NCBI GenBank assembly: GCA_037388505.1
Contig: JARRKC010000001.1
Location: 124,001 to 188,000 of the forward strand
Direction of reading: 5' to 3'
Length of the DNA stretch: 64,000 nucleotides
Source of the DNA: JARRKC01 sp037388505
GTDB lineage: Bacteria > Acidobacteriota > UBA6911 > RPQK01 > JAPXNP01
The notes beneath the pieces were generated by a model, which saw only the letters and a program-made list of their open reading frames with translations, did no database searches and was not told where the DNA came from. A program made the position numbers and the translations under genes. Positions 18,371 to 28,697 of the stretch are shown in pieces (within the stretch, counting starts at the first letter, position 1; each line of letters starts with the position of its first letter).

Positions 18371-18951
18371 GGAGCCGAAGCCTCAGTCGCCAGGTGCATT
18401 TGTGCCGTCTTCACCTGGTTCCTGACGTCAGCCGCGTTCTCGTAGTCTGGATGTACTTTCAACAGGTGTTCCCAGATGTCGATTGCCTTTTGGTACTCCC
18501 CCGTTGTGAAGTAGGCAATCCCCAGGTTCTGAAGAGTCTGGGCGTGATCCGGATCGATCTTCAGCGACTGCTGATACTGGTCCAGCGCCTTGGCGACGTT
18601 GCCGACGTAAAGATACGAGGTACCCAGATCGGTCGAGACGAGCACATCGGACGGATCCAGGGCAAGCGCTTCCTCGTACCACGGTATGGCTGCGTCGAAA
18701 CGACCCATGTCGTAGAAGAAGTCCGCCAGTTTGAGACGGGTCTCGCGATCCTGGGGATTCTGCTTGGCCAGGTTGGTCAACTGCTCGATCTGAGCCATCA
18801 CCTCCGGGCTGGGATGGTCCTTCGGAAGCGCGTTCGCCTGAGCGTCCGCTCCTTGCGGAAAGGGTGCCGTGACACCCTTGGCGACGAAGAAACCAAGGAT
18901 GAAACCGATCACGATACCAACGATGCCGATGACTGCCTGTTTACGATTCAC
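18367..18951 (-). CDS. Membrane-anchored TPR protein
   Basis: 194 residues. One N-terminal membrane segment (about 7-28) is followed by a linker and at least three TPR units (about 60-170). The layout resembles CcmH/NrfG-type TPR proteins, but no cytochrome maturation genes are nearby, so I leave the role open. It is the first gene of the nadK operon and diverges from the HEAT-repeat gene across a 133-bp gap. Confidence 0.8.
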   Translation of the reverse strand: MNRKQAVIGIVGIVIGFILGFFVAKGVTAPFPQGADAQANALPKDHPSPEVMAQIEQLTNLAKQNPQDRETRLKLADFFYDMGRFDAAIPWYEEALALDPSDVLVSTDLGTSYLYVGNVAKALDQYQQSLKIDPDHAQTLQNLGIAYFTTGEYQKAIDIWEHLLKVHPDYENAADVRNQVKTAQMHLATEASAP

Positions 18952-19084
18952 GTGCGACGTTATGGTATCATAGCGCCCGTTCGAGAAGAGGTCCGGAGAA
19001 GGTTCTCCTGGCCGTTTTGTGACGAATCCTGAGCGGGCTTGAGAGGCTGCTTCAGTTCTATAGGTCGGGCTGGGATATTCGGAT

Positions 19085-19807
19085 ATGTTTCTCTACCGCG
19101 GTAAGGATATTGGGGGCCGGGCGAAGCTCACTGATACCTGCCTCAAGATCATCTCGGAAGGAGACGCGGAGGGAATCCTAGACATCCTTCCTCACATTCG
19201 CGTGCTTCGCTCACCCGAGTTCTTTCAGCCGCTGGTTGAATTGCTGAGCAGCGGCAAGTCGGAACAGCGATCGGCGGCTGCAGCAGCCCTGGGAAGCCTG
19301 GGTAATCCCGAGTGCGTTGCTCCTCTGAGGGATGCCTTCTTCCGTGTCGGTCCCGCCCGAAAGCGCGAGATCAAACCGCTGCAAGCCGCAATCATCGGGG
19401 CCCTGGGTGAAATACCCTCACCCGAGGCCGTGCGCGTCATCCAGGAGATCCAACAGCTCGATCCTCCCAAGGGGAACCCGGGGAACCGACGCCGCCAGCT
19501 CCTCATCTCCGCTCTTGGGCAGTTGGCGCAGCAGGAAGTGAGTCTGGCCGAAACGGAGCTCGTCACCTTCCTCTCCGAGCCCGATCCGACTCTGAGAAGT
19601 CTGGCTGTGACGGAACTGGCCCTTTCCTACTGGCACCGACCCAATCGGATCTCGGGGACGTTGCTTCAACAGATCTTCGATCTGACCGCTGATCAATCCG
19701 ACGAGGTCGCGATCGCCGCTCATGCCGGTCTCAACAGTCTGGCGCAGCTCGGCTGTCGGAAAGCAGAACTGCTGATCGCCCAGCTCTCGGAAGAATCCAG
19801 AGCCTAG
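19085..19807 (+). CDS. HEAT-repeat protein
   Basis: 240 residues, without signal peptide or membrane segment. Alternating helical repeats with alanine- and leucine-rich pattern (for example RSAAAAALGSLGNPECV, LQAAIIGALGEIPSPEAV and LRSLAVTELALSYW) mark HEAT/PBS-lyase-like repeats. These form a protein-binding solenoid; partner unknown. It stands alone on the plus strand. Confidence 0.75.
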   Translation: MFLYRGKDIGGRAKLTDTCLKIISEGDAEGILDILPHIRVLRSPEFFQPLVELLSSGKSEQRSAAAAALGSLGNPECVAPLRDAFFRVGPARKREIKPLQAAIIGALGEIPSPEAVRVIQEIQQLDPPKGNPGNRRRQLLISALGQLAQQEVSLAETELVTFLSEPDPTLRSLAVTELALSYWHRPNRISGTLLQQIFDLTADQSDEVAIAAHAGLNSLAQLGCRKAELLIAQLSEESRA

Positions 19808-19935
19808 CGCCACCACGGGTCCCGCACCGAACCGCCACGGCGCCGATAAGCCCACTGCCGTGTGCCCCGCTGGAGCCCCGGCGGTTCAGAAAACAATGAA
19901 TGGCGACCCGCTCCCGGACGAAGCTCGGCAGTCGC

Positions 19936-20952
19936 CTAGCCTCCCAACTGCTTGATCAGTTCCTGAGCTACGGAAGCGTTATCAGCGCCCGGCGCCATCT
20001 GGATGTACTTCTTCAGCTGAGTGACGGCTTCGTCCATCTTTCCGAGGCCAAGCAGCGTCAAACCCAGCTGATAGTAGGCTTCCGCGTAAGTCGGGTCGTA
20101 CTTGATGGCCTTCTGAAGCGCCTCGGAGGCTTCCTGGTTCTTGCCGGCGTTGATATAGGTGACGCCCATGTTGTAGAAACTCATGGCCGCATCCTTCGGA
20201 TTGCTGGCAGCACCAATCTCGGCAGCCTTCTGGTAGAACTCGCGCGCCTTCTCTTCCTCACCCAGCGAAGCATAGGCCGAACCCAGGTTCTGAAGGTAGG
20301 CGGTGTTGTTCGGATCGATGTCGACGGCTTTTTGATAGCTCTCGGCCGCTTTCTCGTTGTTGCCGACCTTGGAGTACGCCATCGCCAGCTTGGCCCAGAC
20401 GACAGCCTGCGAGTCATCGGCGGTCAGAATCTGCTGGTAGGCATCGATCGCCTGCTGATACTGTCCGTTGTTGAAAAGCATGTTGGCCGCATCGAAGTCA
20501 CCGCGAATCTTCTCCAGCTTCTCGGCCTGCTTCTTGGCCTCTTCCTGCTGCTTCAGCGTTCTGGCCCTGTCTTCCTCAGTTACGTCGAACGATAGCTTGC
20601 CGCTCCCCTTCATCAGCTTGAAGTTGATGATCGCGTTGGGTTCATCACGCGTATGTCCCGGTCGAACCGGCTGGACGAAGTCGGGCTTGAACCCCTGAGC
20701 CTCACAGATCACGCGATAGTCGTCGAACTGAACGCCTGCATGAAGGTAGTACCCCTTCTTGTTGGTCGTTAGCTTGTATTTGTGAGTCCCGCCCAAGGAT
20801 TCGATGCGAATCGTGGCGCCCTTGATCGGGTTGCCGTCGGAATCGACGACCGTCCCCGAGAAGAAGCCGACCTGACCGAAGACCGGAGTCGCCGGCCAGA
20901 CCAGTGGCAGAGCGGTGATCACTACGAGAGCCACCAGGATTCTTGATCTCAT
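19936..20952 (-). CDS. Secreted TPR protein with carboxypeptidase-regulatory-like N-terminal domain
   Basis: 338 residues from the ATG at 20952, which has a strong AAGGAGCT site upstream; the frame extends 21 codons further but without support. A signal peptide ends near VFGQ. A beta-sandwich of carboxypeptidase-regulatory type follows (about 28-115, with GTVVDSDGNPIKGATIRI), then a charged coiled-coil-like segment (EEDRARTLKQQEEAKKQAE region) and five or more TPR units to the end. Proteins of this form are frequent in Acidobacteriota and are likely periplasmic scaffolds. It lies 157 bp downstream of the helicase gene and may have its own promoter. Confidence 0.82.
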   Translation of the reverse strand: MRSRILVALVVITALPLVWPATPVFGQVGFFSGTVVDSDGNPIKGATIRIESLGGTHKYKLTTNKKGYYLHAGVQFDDYRVICEAQGFKPDFVQPVRPGHTRDEPNAIINFKLMKGSGKLSFDVTEEDRARTLKQQEEAKKQAEKLEKIRGDFDAANMLFNNGQYQQAIDAYQQILTADDSQAVVWAKLAMAYSKVGNNEKAAESYQKAVDIDPNNTAYLQNLGSAYASLGEEEKAREFYQKAAEIGAASNPKDAAMSFYNMGVTYINAGKNQEASEALQKAIKYDPTYAEAYYQLGLTLLGLGKMDEAVTQLKKYIQMAPGADNASVAQELIKQLGG

Positions 20953-21109
20953 TTTCAATAGCTCCTTGATTGTGAATTCCGAGAGTCTACGCGAGGAAGA
21001 AACTGAAAAGGCCAACGACCGTCCCGCAAAGGATCAGAGGATCCTCGAGTCCACGTCGTCAGTCGCCGGTTCACCGTGTCGCACTCCCCTAAAAACTTCG
21101 GTGAAGGGA

Positions 21110-23074
21110 TCATCCTCCCTCTATATGAGTAGATACGATCCGGCTGAAGAAGTTTTCAAGATCCTCAATGTTATCGGCGACCGGGCAATTTGGCAAGCTT
21201 CGAAAGAACAGACTCCCATAACGACGAGACCACAGTCGCGAATCCAGCACGGCCAGGATTCCTGAGTCGCCCCGTGAACGAATCAGACGGCCCAGTCCCT
21301 GCTTGAGACTGATGATAGCCGAGGGAACCGTATAGGAGAGGAAGGGGTCTCTCCCCTCCTCGTTCAGGTGGTGAATTCGAGCCGCCGTCAGGGGCTCTGT
21401 GGGAACGTGGAAGGGAAGCTTGTCGATCACGACCGCACGCAGGGCCTCGCCCTGCACGTCCACCCCTTGCCAGAAACTCGACGTTGCGCAAAGCACCGCA
21501 CGGGGCGTCGTCCGGAATTCCTCCAACAGCCGGGATTTTGGCTTGAGTCCCTGGCAGGTAACCGGATATTCGCCCGATGCACTCAACGCAGCGTAGACCC
21601 GCTGCATCTGCTGCAGGCTGGTAAACAGCAGAAAGGCATGTCCGTCGGTCAGCCTCAGCACGTTTCGGATGTACCGCATCAGATGGAGAAAATGCTCGGG
21701 CGAGCGAGGCTCCGGGACGTCGCGCGGTACGAACAGGACGGCTTGGCGACTGTAGTCGAACTCGCCCGGAACGACAAGTTCCTGGGGCTCGGAGACCCCG
21801 AGCCTCTCGCGGAAGTACGCAAACTTACCATCGATGGTAAGTGTCGCGGACGTGAGCACGGTTGTCTCCGTCTTTTCGAACAGACTCTGTCGCAGTAGCG
21901 GTGCGACACGGATCGGAGTCAAGTGCAGGAAGACGCCCCGCCCGGACCGCTCGAACCAGTAGACGTTCTCGGGCACGTCCATGTTGAAGATGTCTTGCAG
22001 CGTCTCAAAGCAACGATCCACCCGCCTCAATGCGGGCTCCGTCTCGTCACCGGCGGATCGGTTGGCGTCCAGATCGTGATAGAGCAACTCGAGGGCTCGC
22101 GTCAGGGCCCCGGACACCTCTCCGAGATCGGTCCGCAGATCCCTGATGCGATAGTTCCGCGGGTCCCGGTAGAAGTTCAGAGAGTGTCGACCGTCCAGAC
22201 CCGGGAAGCGTCCGAAGAAACTCTGCGAAGCGGACTCGAGGCGGGAGACGAGGTCGAGGGTGGCCTCGTTGTCAGACGGTACGGATCGTCGCAGGAGACG
22301 ACACAGATCCTCGATCTGGTAGTTCGAGAGGCGCTTACCGAAGTGGTCCGCCGCCACGTCTTCAACCTCGTGTGCTTCGTCGAGGATGAGAACCGAGAAC
22401 TCCGGAAGGATGCGGCCGATCTCATCGGTTTCCAGGGCCAGATTGGCGAAGAACAGCGCATGGTTGACGACGATGATGTCGGACTCGAACGCCCGCTGGC
22501 GCATCTTGGTCACGAAACAGCTCGAGAAGTAGCGACACTTCTGGCCGGTGCATCCGTCACTTCGGGCATCCAGGGCAGACCAGACCGGATCGTCGTCCTC
22601 CAGCCAGGTGAGCTCCGCACGGTCGCCCGTTTCGGTCGTCCCACGCCAACTGGCCAGCAGTTCCCGGAATGCAGGACTCCCACCGTGGATCATCCACACC
22701 TGCTGTCCCTGTTCCTCGAACCGGCGCAGACACAGGAAATTCTGCCGTCCCTTCATATAGGTGGCTTTGAGCTCCGGAAACAGAGATTCGCGCAGAAAGG
22801 GAATGTCCCTGAAGAAGATCTGTTCCTGAAGATTCTTGGTCGCCGTCGATACGATCACTCGTTTTCGAGCCAACAGTGCGGGAATCAGATAGGAGAGGGT
22901 CTTCCCCGTTCCCGTCCCTGCTTCGACGCAGAGGTGCTCTCGATCTTCGATGGCACGCAGGACGGCCGTCGCCATCTCCAACTGTGACGGCCGGAATTCA
23001 TAGCGCTCGAGGCGCTGGTCGAGCAGGCCGCCGGGACGAAAGATCGCCTCCAGCGGTGCGGCTGAGTCCTGCAT
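21110..23074 (-). CDS. dinG: DinG/XPD-family ATP-dependent DNA helicase
   Basis: 654 residues, superfamily 2. Walker A is AGTGTGKT at residues 52-59, the Walker B box is LDEAHEVED, and the late motif GLGRLIRSRGD carries the arginine finger. Four cysteines, one in NFLCLRR and three in the CTGQKCRYFSSC segment, lie where the 4Fe-4S cluster of XPD/DinG helicases sits. Such helicases unwind 5'-3' and resolve R-loops or structured DNA. It lacks the N-terminal exonuclease domain seen in some Gram-positive DinG proteins. It follows glyA by 100 bp on the same strand. The symbol is used in the broad family sense; YoaA is the alternative. Confidence 0.9.
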   Translation of the reverse strand: MQDSAAPLEAIFRPGGLLDQRLERYEFRPSQLEMATAVLRAIEDREHLCVEAGTGTGKTLSYLIPALLARKRVIVSTATKNLQEQIFFRDIPFLRESLFPELKATYMKGRQNFLCLRRFEEQGQQVWMIHGGSPAFRELLASWRGTTETGDRAELTWLEDDDPVWSALDARSDGCTGQKCRYFSSCFVTKMRQRAFESDIIVVNHALFFANLALETDEIGRILPEFSVLILDEAHEVEDVAADHFGKRLSNYQIEDLCRLLRRSVPSDNEATLDLVSRLESASQSFFGRFPGLDGRHSLNFYRDPRNYRIRDLRTDLGEVSGALTRALELLYHDLDANRSAGDETEPALRRVDRCFETLQDIFNMDVPENVYWFERSGRGVFLHLTPIRVAPLLRQSLFEKTETTVLTSATLTIDGKFAYFRERLGVSEPQELVVPGEFDYSRQAVLFVPRDVPEPRSPEHFLHLMRYIRNVLRLTDGHAFLLFTSLQQMQRVYAALSASGEYPVTCQGLKPKSRLLEEFRTTPRAVLCATSSFWQGVDVQGEALRAVVIDKLPFHVPTEPLTAARIHHLNEEGRDPFLSYTVPSAIISLKQGLGRLIRSRGDSGILAVLDSRLWSRRYGSLFFRSLPNCPVADNIEDLENFFSRIVSTHIEGG

Positions 23075-23174
23075 TCTTACATCCTAGTCCGCAATCACCG
23101 CCGGATTCTCTGCGAGCGAACGAGCATCCGGATGACCAGCGGTGAATCATCGGCGGGGAAGTCGAAACCGTGCG

Positions 23175-24452
<1,278 letters not shown>

Positions 24453-24643
24453 GTCCTTTCCTCACCTCTCCAAGCTGTGTTCGTCCGGGATGCGGAACAA
24501 CAGTTTACCGGATTCTGGTGCCGCGTTTCTGAACCACGATACGACAGAGCAGTCCACGGAGAGATCGTGCGGCGAGACGGACGGCCCCAACGGCGCCCGT
24601 CCACTTGACTTCGAGGGGTCAAACAAATAAAAGTGGCGCTCTT

Positions 24644-26350
24644 ATGCGCTGGTCAAATCTTTTCATCCCGACCCTGCGGGACGTTCCCGCCGACGCAGAA
24701 GTGGCGTCGCACCAACTCCTGCTTCGCGCAGGTTTCATTCGTCAACTCGGAGCGGGCATCTACTCGATTCTCCCGCTTGCGCGACGTTCTCTCCTCAAGA
24801 TCGAGCATATCGTTCGTGAAGAGATGGAGAGAATCGGAGGACAGGAGTTCCTTTTGCCCGCCTTGAATCCGGACGACATCTGGAAGGAATCGGGCCGCTG
24901 GGAGACGATGGGCGAAAACATGTTCCGGCTCCGCGACCGCACTGGGCGCGACCTCTGCCTTGGAATGACGCACGAGGAGGTCTTCACTGCCATCGCCCGC
25001 GACGAGCTGCGTTCCTATCGCGACCTCCCCCAAATATGGTTCCAGATCCAGGTGAAGTTCCGTGACGAACCGCGGCCCAAATCGGGCTTGCTGCGCGTCC
25101 GTCAATTCACGATGAAGGACTCATACAGCTTCGATATCGACACCGCCGGCCTCGATCAAAGCTATGACCTCCACAATGGTGCATATCGGCGTATCTTCGC
25201 GCGCTGTGGGCTGGAATTCCTGGCCGTCAAGGCAAGTTCCGGAGCCATGGGGGGGACCGCATCGGAGGAATTCGTGGTCTACAGCGATGCAGGAGAAGAC
25301 TGGATCGTGAGTTGTCCCGACTGCGGGTACGCCGCCAACCTCGAACGGGCGATCTCCCGCGTTCCCGAGGTCACGGACCCGCCGGAGGAACGGCAGCCGT
25401 CCGAGGTTCACACTCCCGGACGCAAGACCATCGAAGAAGTCAGCGAGTTCCTGGGCATCGAGAAGTCCCGACAGATCAAATCACTCGTCTACATCGTGGA
25501 GAGCAGGCCGATCCTCATCCTGGTGCGCGGCGACCATCAGCTCAACGAGGCGAAGCTCGCAGCGGCGCTCGAAACCGAACTCTTCCGGCCTGCCGCGCCG
25601 GAAGAGATTCGCGAGGCATTCGGCGCGGACCCGGGAAGCCTGGGTCCGGTCGGGGTCACCGGAATGCGAATCCTCGCGGATCTGTCCCTGGAGGGGCGCC
25701 GGAACATGGTCTGTGGCGCCAACCGGGATGACTACCATCTGATGAACGCCACCTCGGGCCGTGACTTCCAGGCCGAATTTGCCGACCTGCGCGAGGTGCA
25801 GAAGGGCGACCCCTGTCCGGAATGCGGTCGGGAACTGGAGGTGGCCAAAGCGATCGAAGTCGGACACATCTTCAAGCTGGGTCTGCGCTACAGCCAGAGT
25901 ATGGGGGCCACGGTGCTGAACCAGGAGGGAAAGGAAGTCCCCATTGTCATGGGCAGCTATGGCATCGGCATCGAGCGCATCCTGGCTTCGGCCGTGGAGC
26001 TCTACCACGATGATCTGGGGATGGCTCTGCCCCGCAGCATCGCCCCCTTCGAAGTCGTCATCACTCTACTCAGACCCGATGATGAGCGACAGTCCGAAGC
26101 GGCCGAGCGTCTCCTCGAAGAGCTGACCAGCCGCGGTATCGACACCCTGCTCGATGATCGCGATGAGCGCCCCGGCGTCAAGTTCAATGATGCCGAACTG
26201 ATCGGCTTCCCGGTCCGTGTGACGATCGGGAAGAAGCTCGCCCAGGGGGAGGTGGAGCTGTTCAGCCGGCAACAGCGCGAATCAAGCACTGTCCCCGTGG
26301 CTGAAGCCGTGGAGAAGGTGATCGAGATGCTCGAGCGAGGCGGGGATTGA
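24644..26350 (+). CDS. proS: Prolyl-tRNA synthetase, bacterial type with editing insertion
   Basis: 568 residues from the ATG at 24644; an upstream in-frame TTG at 24605 adds 13 residues without support. The class II catalytic core is visible (RQLGAGIYSILPLARRSLLKI, RDEPRPKSGLLRVRQFTMKDSYSF region, and GSYGIGIERILA). Between them, at about residues 220-400, is the YbaK-like domain that removes mischarged alanine. The C-terminal anticodon-binding domain follows. Length is that of the standard bacterial enzyme. A repeat-built inverted repeat begins right after the stop. Confidence 0.96.
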   Translation: MRWSNLFIPTLRDVPADAEVASHQLLLRAGFIRQLGAGIYSILPLARRSLLKIEHIVREEMERIGGQEFLLPALNPDDIWKESGRWETMGENMFRLRDRTGRDLCLGMTHEEVFTAIARDELRSYRDLPQIWFQIQVKFRDEPRPKSGLLRVRQFTMKDSYSFDIDTAGLDQSYDLHNGAYRRIFARCGLEFLAVKASSGAMGGTASEEFVVYSDAGEDWIVSCPDCGYAANLERAISRVPEVTDPPEERQPSEVHTPGRKTIEEVSEFLGIEKSRQIKSLVYIVESRPILILVRGDHQLNEAKLAAALETELFRPAAPEEIREAFGADPGSLGPVGVTGMRILADLSLEGRRNMVCGANRDDYHLMNATSGRDFQAEFADLREVQKGDPCPECGRELEVAKAIEVGHIFKLGLRYSQSMGATVLNQEGKEVPIVMGSYGIGIERILASAVELYHDDLGMALPRSIAPFEVVITLLRPDDERQSEAAERLLEELTSRGIDTLLDDRDERPGVKFNDAELIGFPVRVTIGKKLAQGEVELFSRQQRESSTVPVAEAVEKVIEMLERGGD

Positions 26351-26500
26351 GGGGATTAAAGGATTGGGGATTAAGGGATTGGGGGATTGGGGGATTGAGG
26401 GATTGAGGGATTGAGGGATTGAGGCACTATACTCCCCCCCATCCTCCAATCCCATAATCCCCCAATCCCTTAAATCCCTTAAATCCCGTGAATCCCGTGA
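26351..26500. repeat. Degenerate octamer repeats forming a long inverted repeat between convergent genes
   Basis: The left half (26351-26423) consists of GGATTGAG/GGATTGGG-like octamers; the right half (26440-26498) of the complementary AATCCC words. An 18-bp stretch at 26371-26388 is perfectly complementary to 26456-26473, with much extra pairing around it. It lies between the stops of proS and the phosphodiesterase, so a transcript from either side would fold into a long hairpin and could act as a terminator or 3' stabiliser. Confidence 0.85.
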
Positions 26501-26517
26501 ATCGCAAATTCCTCCCA

Positions 26518-27009
26518 TCAATCGATTTCCTCGAAACGGACCTTGCGGCTGACCGTGTCGAACCAGGCGAACGTGCTCGTACCCTTCATCCCCATCAATT
26601 CCCCCGGATTCAAGAGGACGCAGTTACCGACTCGGCTCTCGTGAACCGCGTGGTCATGCCCGTAGCAGACGAGATCATATTGGCCGGAAGCGGCCAGCGG
26701 ACGCGCGATCTCAGGATAGTGATTTACGGCGACCGTCAGGCCACCGACCTCCAGCTCTGCAAACTGTCCGTGCAGGTGAAGATTGTGGTAGCCGGCCGCC
26801 ACTTCGCAGATCAGGCGGGGATCCCCGTCATTGTTTCCCCATACGATATGAACCGGCCTTCCCCGGGCGGCTTCCCCGATGCGTTTGACCACGAACGGGC
26901 TACAGAGATCGCCACAGTGGATGAGCCGATCGGCATCGGCCATGAGAGTCAGCGCCAGATCCAATCGCCAGATGTGATCGTGGGAGTCGGACATAATGGC
27001 GAGTTTCAT
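26518..27009 (-). CDS. Calcineurin-like metallophosphoesterase, YfcE/MJ0936 type
   Basis: 163 residues. The metal-binding motifs are complete: SDSHD near the N-terminus, GDLCS, GNND, and later NHYPE and GHDHAV. The size and motif order match the YfcE/MJ0936 family of small phosphodiesterases that hydrolyse model phosphodiesters; the natural substrate is unknown. The ATG at 27009 has GAGGAG seven bases upstream. It is downstream of the PmoA-like gene on the same strand. Confidence 0.9.
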   Translation of the reverse strand: MKLAIMSDSHDHIWRLDLALTLMADADRLIHCGDLCSPFVVKRIGEAARGRPVHIVWGNNDGDPRLICEVAAGYHNLHLHGQFAELEVGGLTVAVNHYPEIARPLAASGQYDLVCYGHDHAVHESRVGNCVLLNPGELMGMKGTSTFAWFDTVSRKVRFEEID

Positions 27010-27056
27010 AATGTCTCCTCACGTCGACCTTGCGGACCCGCCGAACGGAAGGGCCG

Positions 27057-28007
27057 CTACTCGATGTACTGACTATAGTCTTCGTCCAGCCTTTCCTTCG
27101 CCACCTTTCCCCCGTAGATCCAGATTCGCCAGCGAAAATGAAAACTCTGCCCTGGCTCCAGGCGGCGGTCCAGAGGCCGGGCTCCTTGCACGAAGTCCTT
27201 TCTCCCGAAAGGATTCACGGCAAACAGCCCATAGCCCCGGGCATGCCAGTAGGAGGGATGACCGCTCGTACTCGGATGTTCGTAGATGGCAACGGTGACC
27301 GGCTTTCCCTCGAGCTCCCCCCGCAGTGCGACCCAGGGAGAGCGCTTCCCCCAGACTTCGGCCGAGCCTTCACGGCCGAAGGCGTCCTGGTAGCGACCGG
27401 TCCCGCCTTCCTCACGAAGCGCATCCGCAAGACGCAGGCCCAGCATCCCCTCCTTCGTATCGTTGAAGTTCAGGGCCTCGTCCAGAGCCTGCAGTGTGAT
27501 GTCGTGGTCCATCCAGCGCGAGTCCTCGGTCGAACCAAAAGTCACCCTGCGGAATTCCCGAAGCACGGCGCGTCCCTGCGGGTCCTGCCAATCGGCCGCG
27601 AAGTCCAGCTCCCCGGTGTCGCCGCTCCGCGTCTCCAGCGTCGCCCTGTAAACGATCCGCTCTCCATGAGCGGTGCTCCAGAAATCAAGGCCGCTGACGT
27701 TGCCGTATCCGAGGAACAGGGATTGATGGTGCGGGTGATCGGAAGTCTCGTGACTCTCTTTGATGAACGGCAACTCCCGGTTGATCATGGCGCCGTCCGG
27801 ACTGAGTATCGGGTAAAAAACCGGTTTCTGTGCGAACGCCGGACCATATTGGAAGGCCGTGAAGAGGCGTCCCGACACCCAGACTTCAACAGCTTGTCGG
27901 TCGGGAGCGGGCCGCACCTCGACCGTGTCGGGCGCCGACGGTGACCCCGCCGCCATCAAGAGGAGACTACTTGCCGCGATCACTACCCAACCCCAGTCCC
28001 ATTTCAT
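27057..28007 (-). CDS. PmoA-like (DUF6807) secreted protein
   Basis: 316 residues from the ATG at 28007, which has GGAGGT upstream. An N-terminal signal segment ends near AAGSPSA. The body shows features of the DUF6807/PmoA family: PVFYPILSPDGAMINRELP, then HHQSLFLGYGNVSGLDFW with a DHPHH motif, and a late HARGYGLFAVNPFG segment. The family is named from a misleading link to methane oxygenase; members are usually found with sugar catabolism genes and probably bind or act on carbohydrates. No such genes are nearby. Function inferred only at family level. Confidence 0.8.
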   Translation of the reverse strand: MKWDWGWVVIAASSLLLMAAGSPSAPDTVEVRPAPDRQAVEVWVSGRLFTAFQYGPAFAQKPVFYPILSPDGAMINRELPFIKESHETSDHPHHQSLFLGYGNVSGLDFWSTAHGERIVYRATLETRSGDTGELDFAADWQDPQGRAVLREFRRVTFGSTEDSRWMDHDITLQALDEALNFNDTKEGMLGLRLADALREEGGTGRYQDAFGREGSAEVWGKRSPWVALRGELEGKPVTVAIYEHPSTSGHPSYWHARGYGLFAVNPFGRKDFVQGARPLDRRLEPGQSFHFRWRIWIYGGKVAKERLDEDYSQYIE

Positions 28008-28160
28008 CAATCGTACCTCCGGAGTGTCCGCTGTGGCTTTCTACACGATAAAGGAAAATCACGGCCATGGTCCAGGCGTCTCGAAGCGGCGCGATGTTCC
28101 TACCTCGCAGGACCAAATCCTCCCCAAGTGGCCCGAATGTTTGCCCTAAAGAGATTTTTC

Positions 28161-28189
28161 TTGACAGACGATGTCCAATATGGAGTAAT
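28161..28189 (+). promoter_or_regulatory. Candidate sigma70-type promoter of the dcw cluster
   Basis: A perfect TTGACA at 28161-28166 is followed after 17 bp by AGTAAT at 28184-28189, which matches the last four bases of the -10 consensus. It lies about 60 bp before mraZ and just upstream of the putative MraZ operator. Confidence 0.55.
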
Positions 28190-28210
28190 CAGGAGCACAT
28201 AGGATCACGT

Positions 28211-28247
28211 TGGGGAAATTAGGGAAATCTTTACTGAGTAGGGTGAC
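28211..28247 (+). promoter_or_regulatory. Candidate MraZ operator repeats
   Basis: TGGGGAAAT (28211-28219) is followed directly by TAGGGAAAT (28220-28228), and TAGGGTGAC occurs at 28239-28247. MraZ is known to bind short GGG-containing direct repeats upstream of its own gene, so these are likely autoregulatory sites. Their 9-bp spacing differs slightly from the usual 10 bp. Confidence 0.5.
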
Positions 28248-28250
28248 GAA

Positions 28251-28694
28251 ATGGTGATGCGAGGAAACTCCCCCGCCAAAGTCGATGCGCAGGGGAGGAT
28301 CAAGATTCCCGCCAACCATCGCAAGGTGCTCGATGAGGACTACGGCCCGGAAGTCTTCGTCACCAGTGTCACCGGTGAAAACGCCCTGATCTATCCACTC
28401 AGCGAGTGGGAGAAGATCGAAGCGAAGCTGCAGGAACCCCCCAAAATGCTCCCGGAAAAGGTGAAGTTCCTGAGGAACACAAGCTACTACGGACAGGTTA
28501 CGACCATGGATAAGCAGGGACGAATCCTGATCCCGCAGCACCTGCGCGAGAGCGCTTCCATCGACGGCGACGTCGCTGTGATGGGGCAGCTTCACTTCCT
28601 CGAAGTCTGGAATCGAGAGAAAGTCACGAATCGGATGGAGGCCGACCCCTACACCAGGGATGATGCGGTCGTCCTGGCAGAACTTGGGATCTAG
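28251..28694 (+). CDS. mraZ: Transcriptional regulator MraZ
   Basis: 147 residues, two tandem AbrB-like swapped-hairpin domains, each with its DxxGR motif: VDAQGRIKIP near residue 12 and MDKQGRILIP near residue 87. MraZ forms a ring and binds repeats upstream of its own gene, controlling the division and cell wall cluster. An ATG two codons later (28257) gives an N-terminus closer to the family pattern and is a possible alternative start. It is the first gene of the dcw cluster. Confidence 0.94.
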   Translation: MVMRGNSPAKVDAQGRIKIPANHRKVLDEDYGPEVFVTSVTGENALIYPLSEWEKIEAKLQEPPKMLPEKVKFLRNTSYYGQVTTMDKQGRILIPQHLRESASIDGDVAVMGQLHFLEVWNREKVTNRMEADPYTRDDAVVLAELGI

Positions 28695-28697
28695 AGA

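Larger units (their letters stand above)
28011..28250. other. Divergent intergenic region upstream of the dcw cluster
   Basis: A 240-bp region between the PmoA-like gene (minus) and mraZ (plus). It holds the candidate mraZ promoter and operator described separately; the half next to the PmoA-like gene shows nothing recognisable except the ribosome binding site of that gene. Confidence 0.6.
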
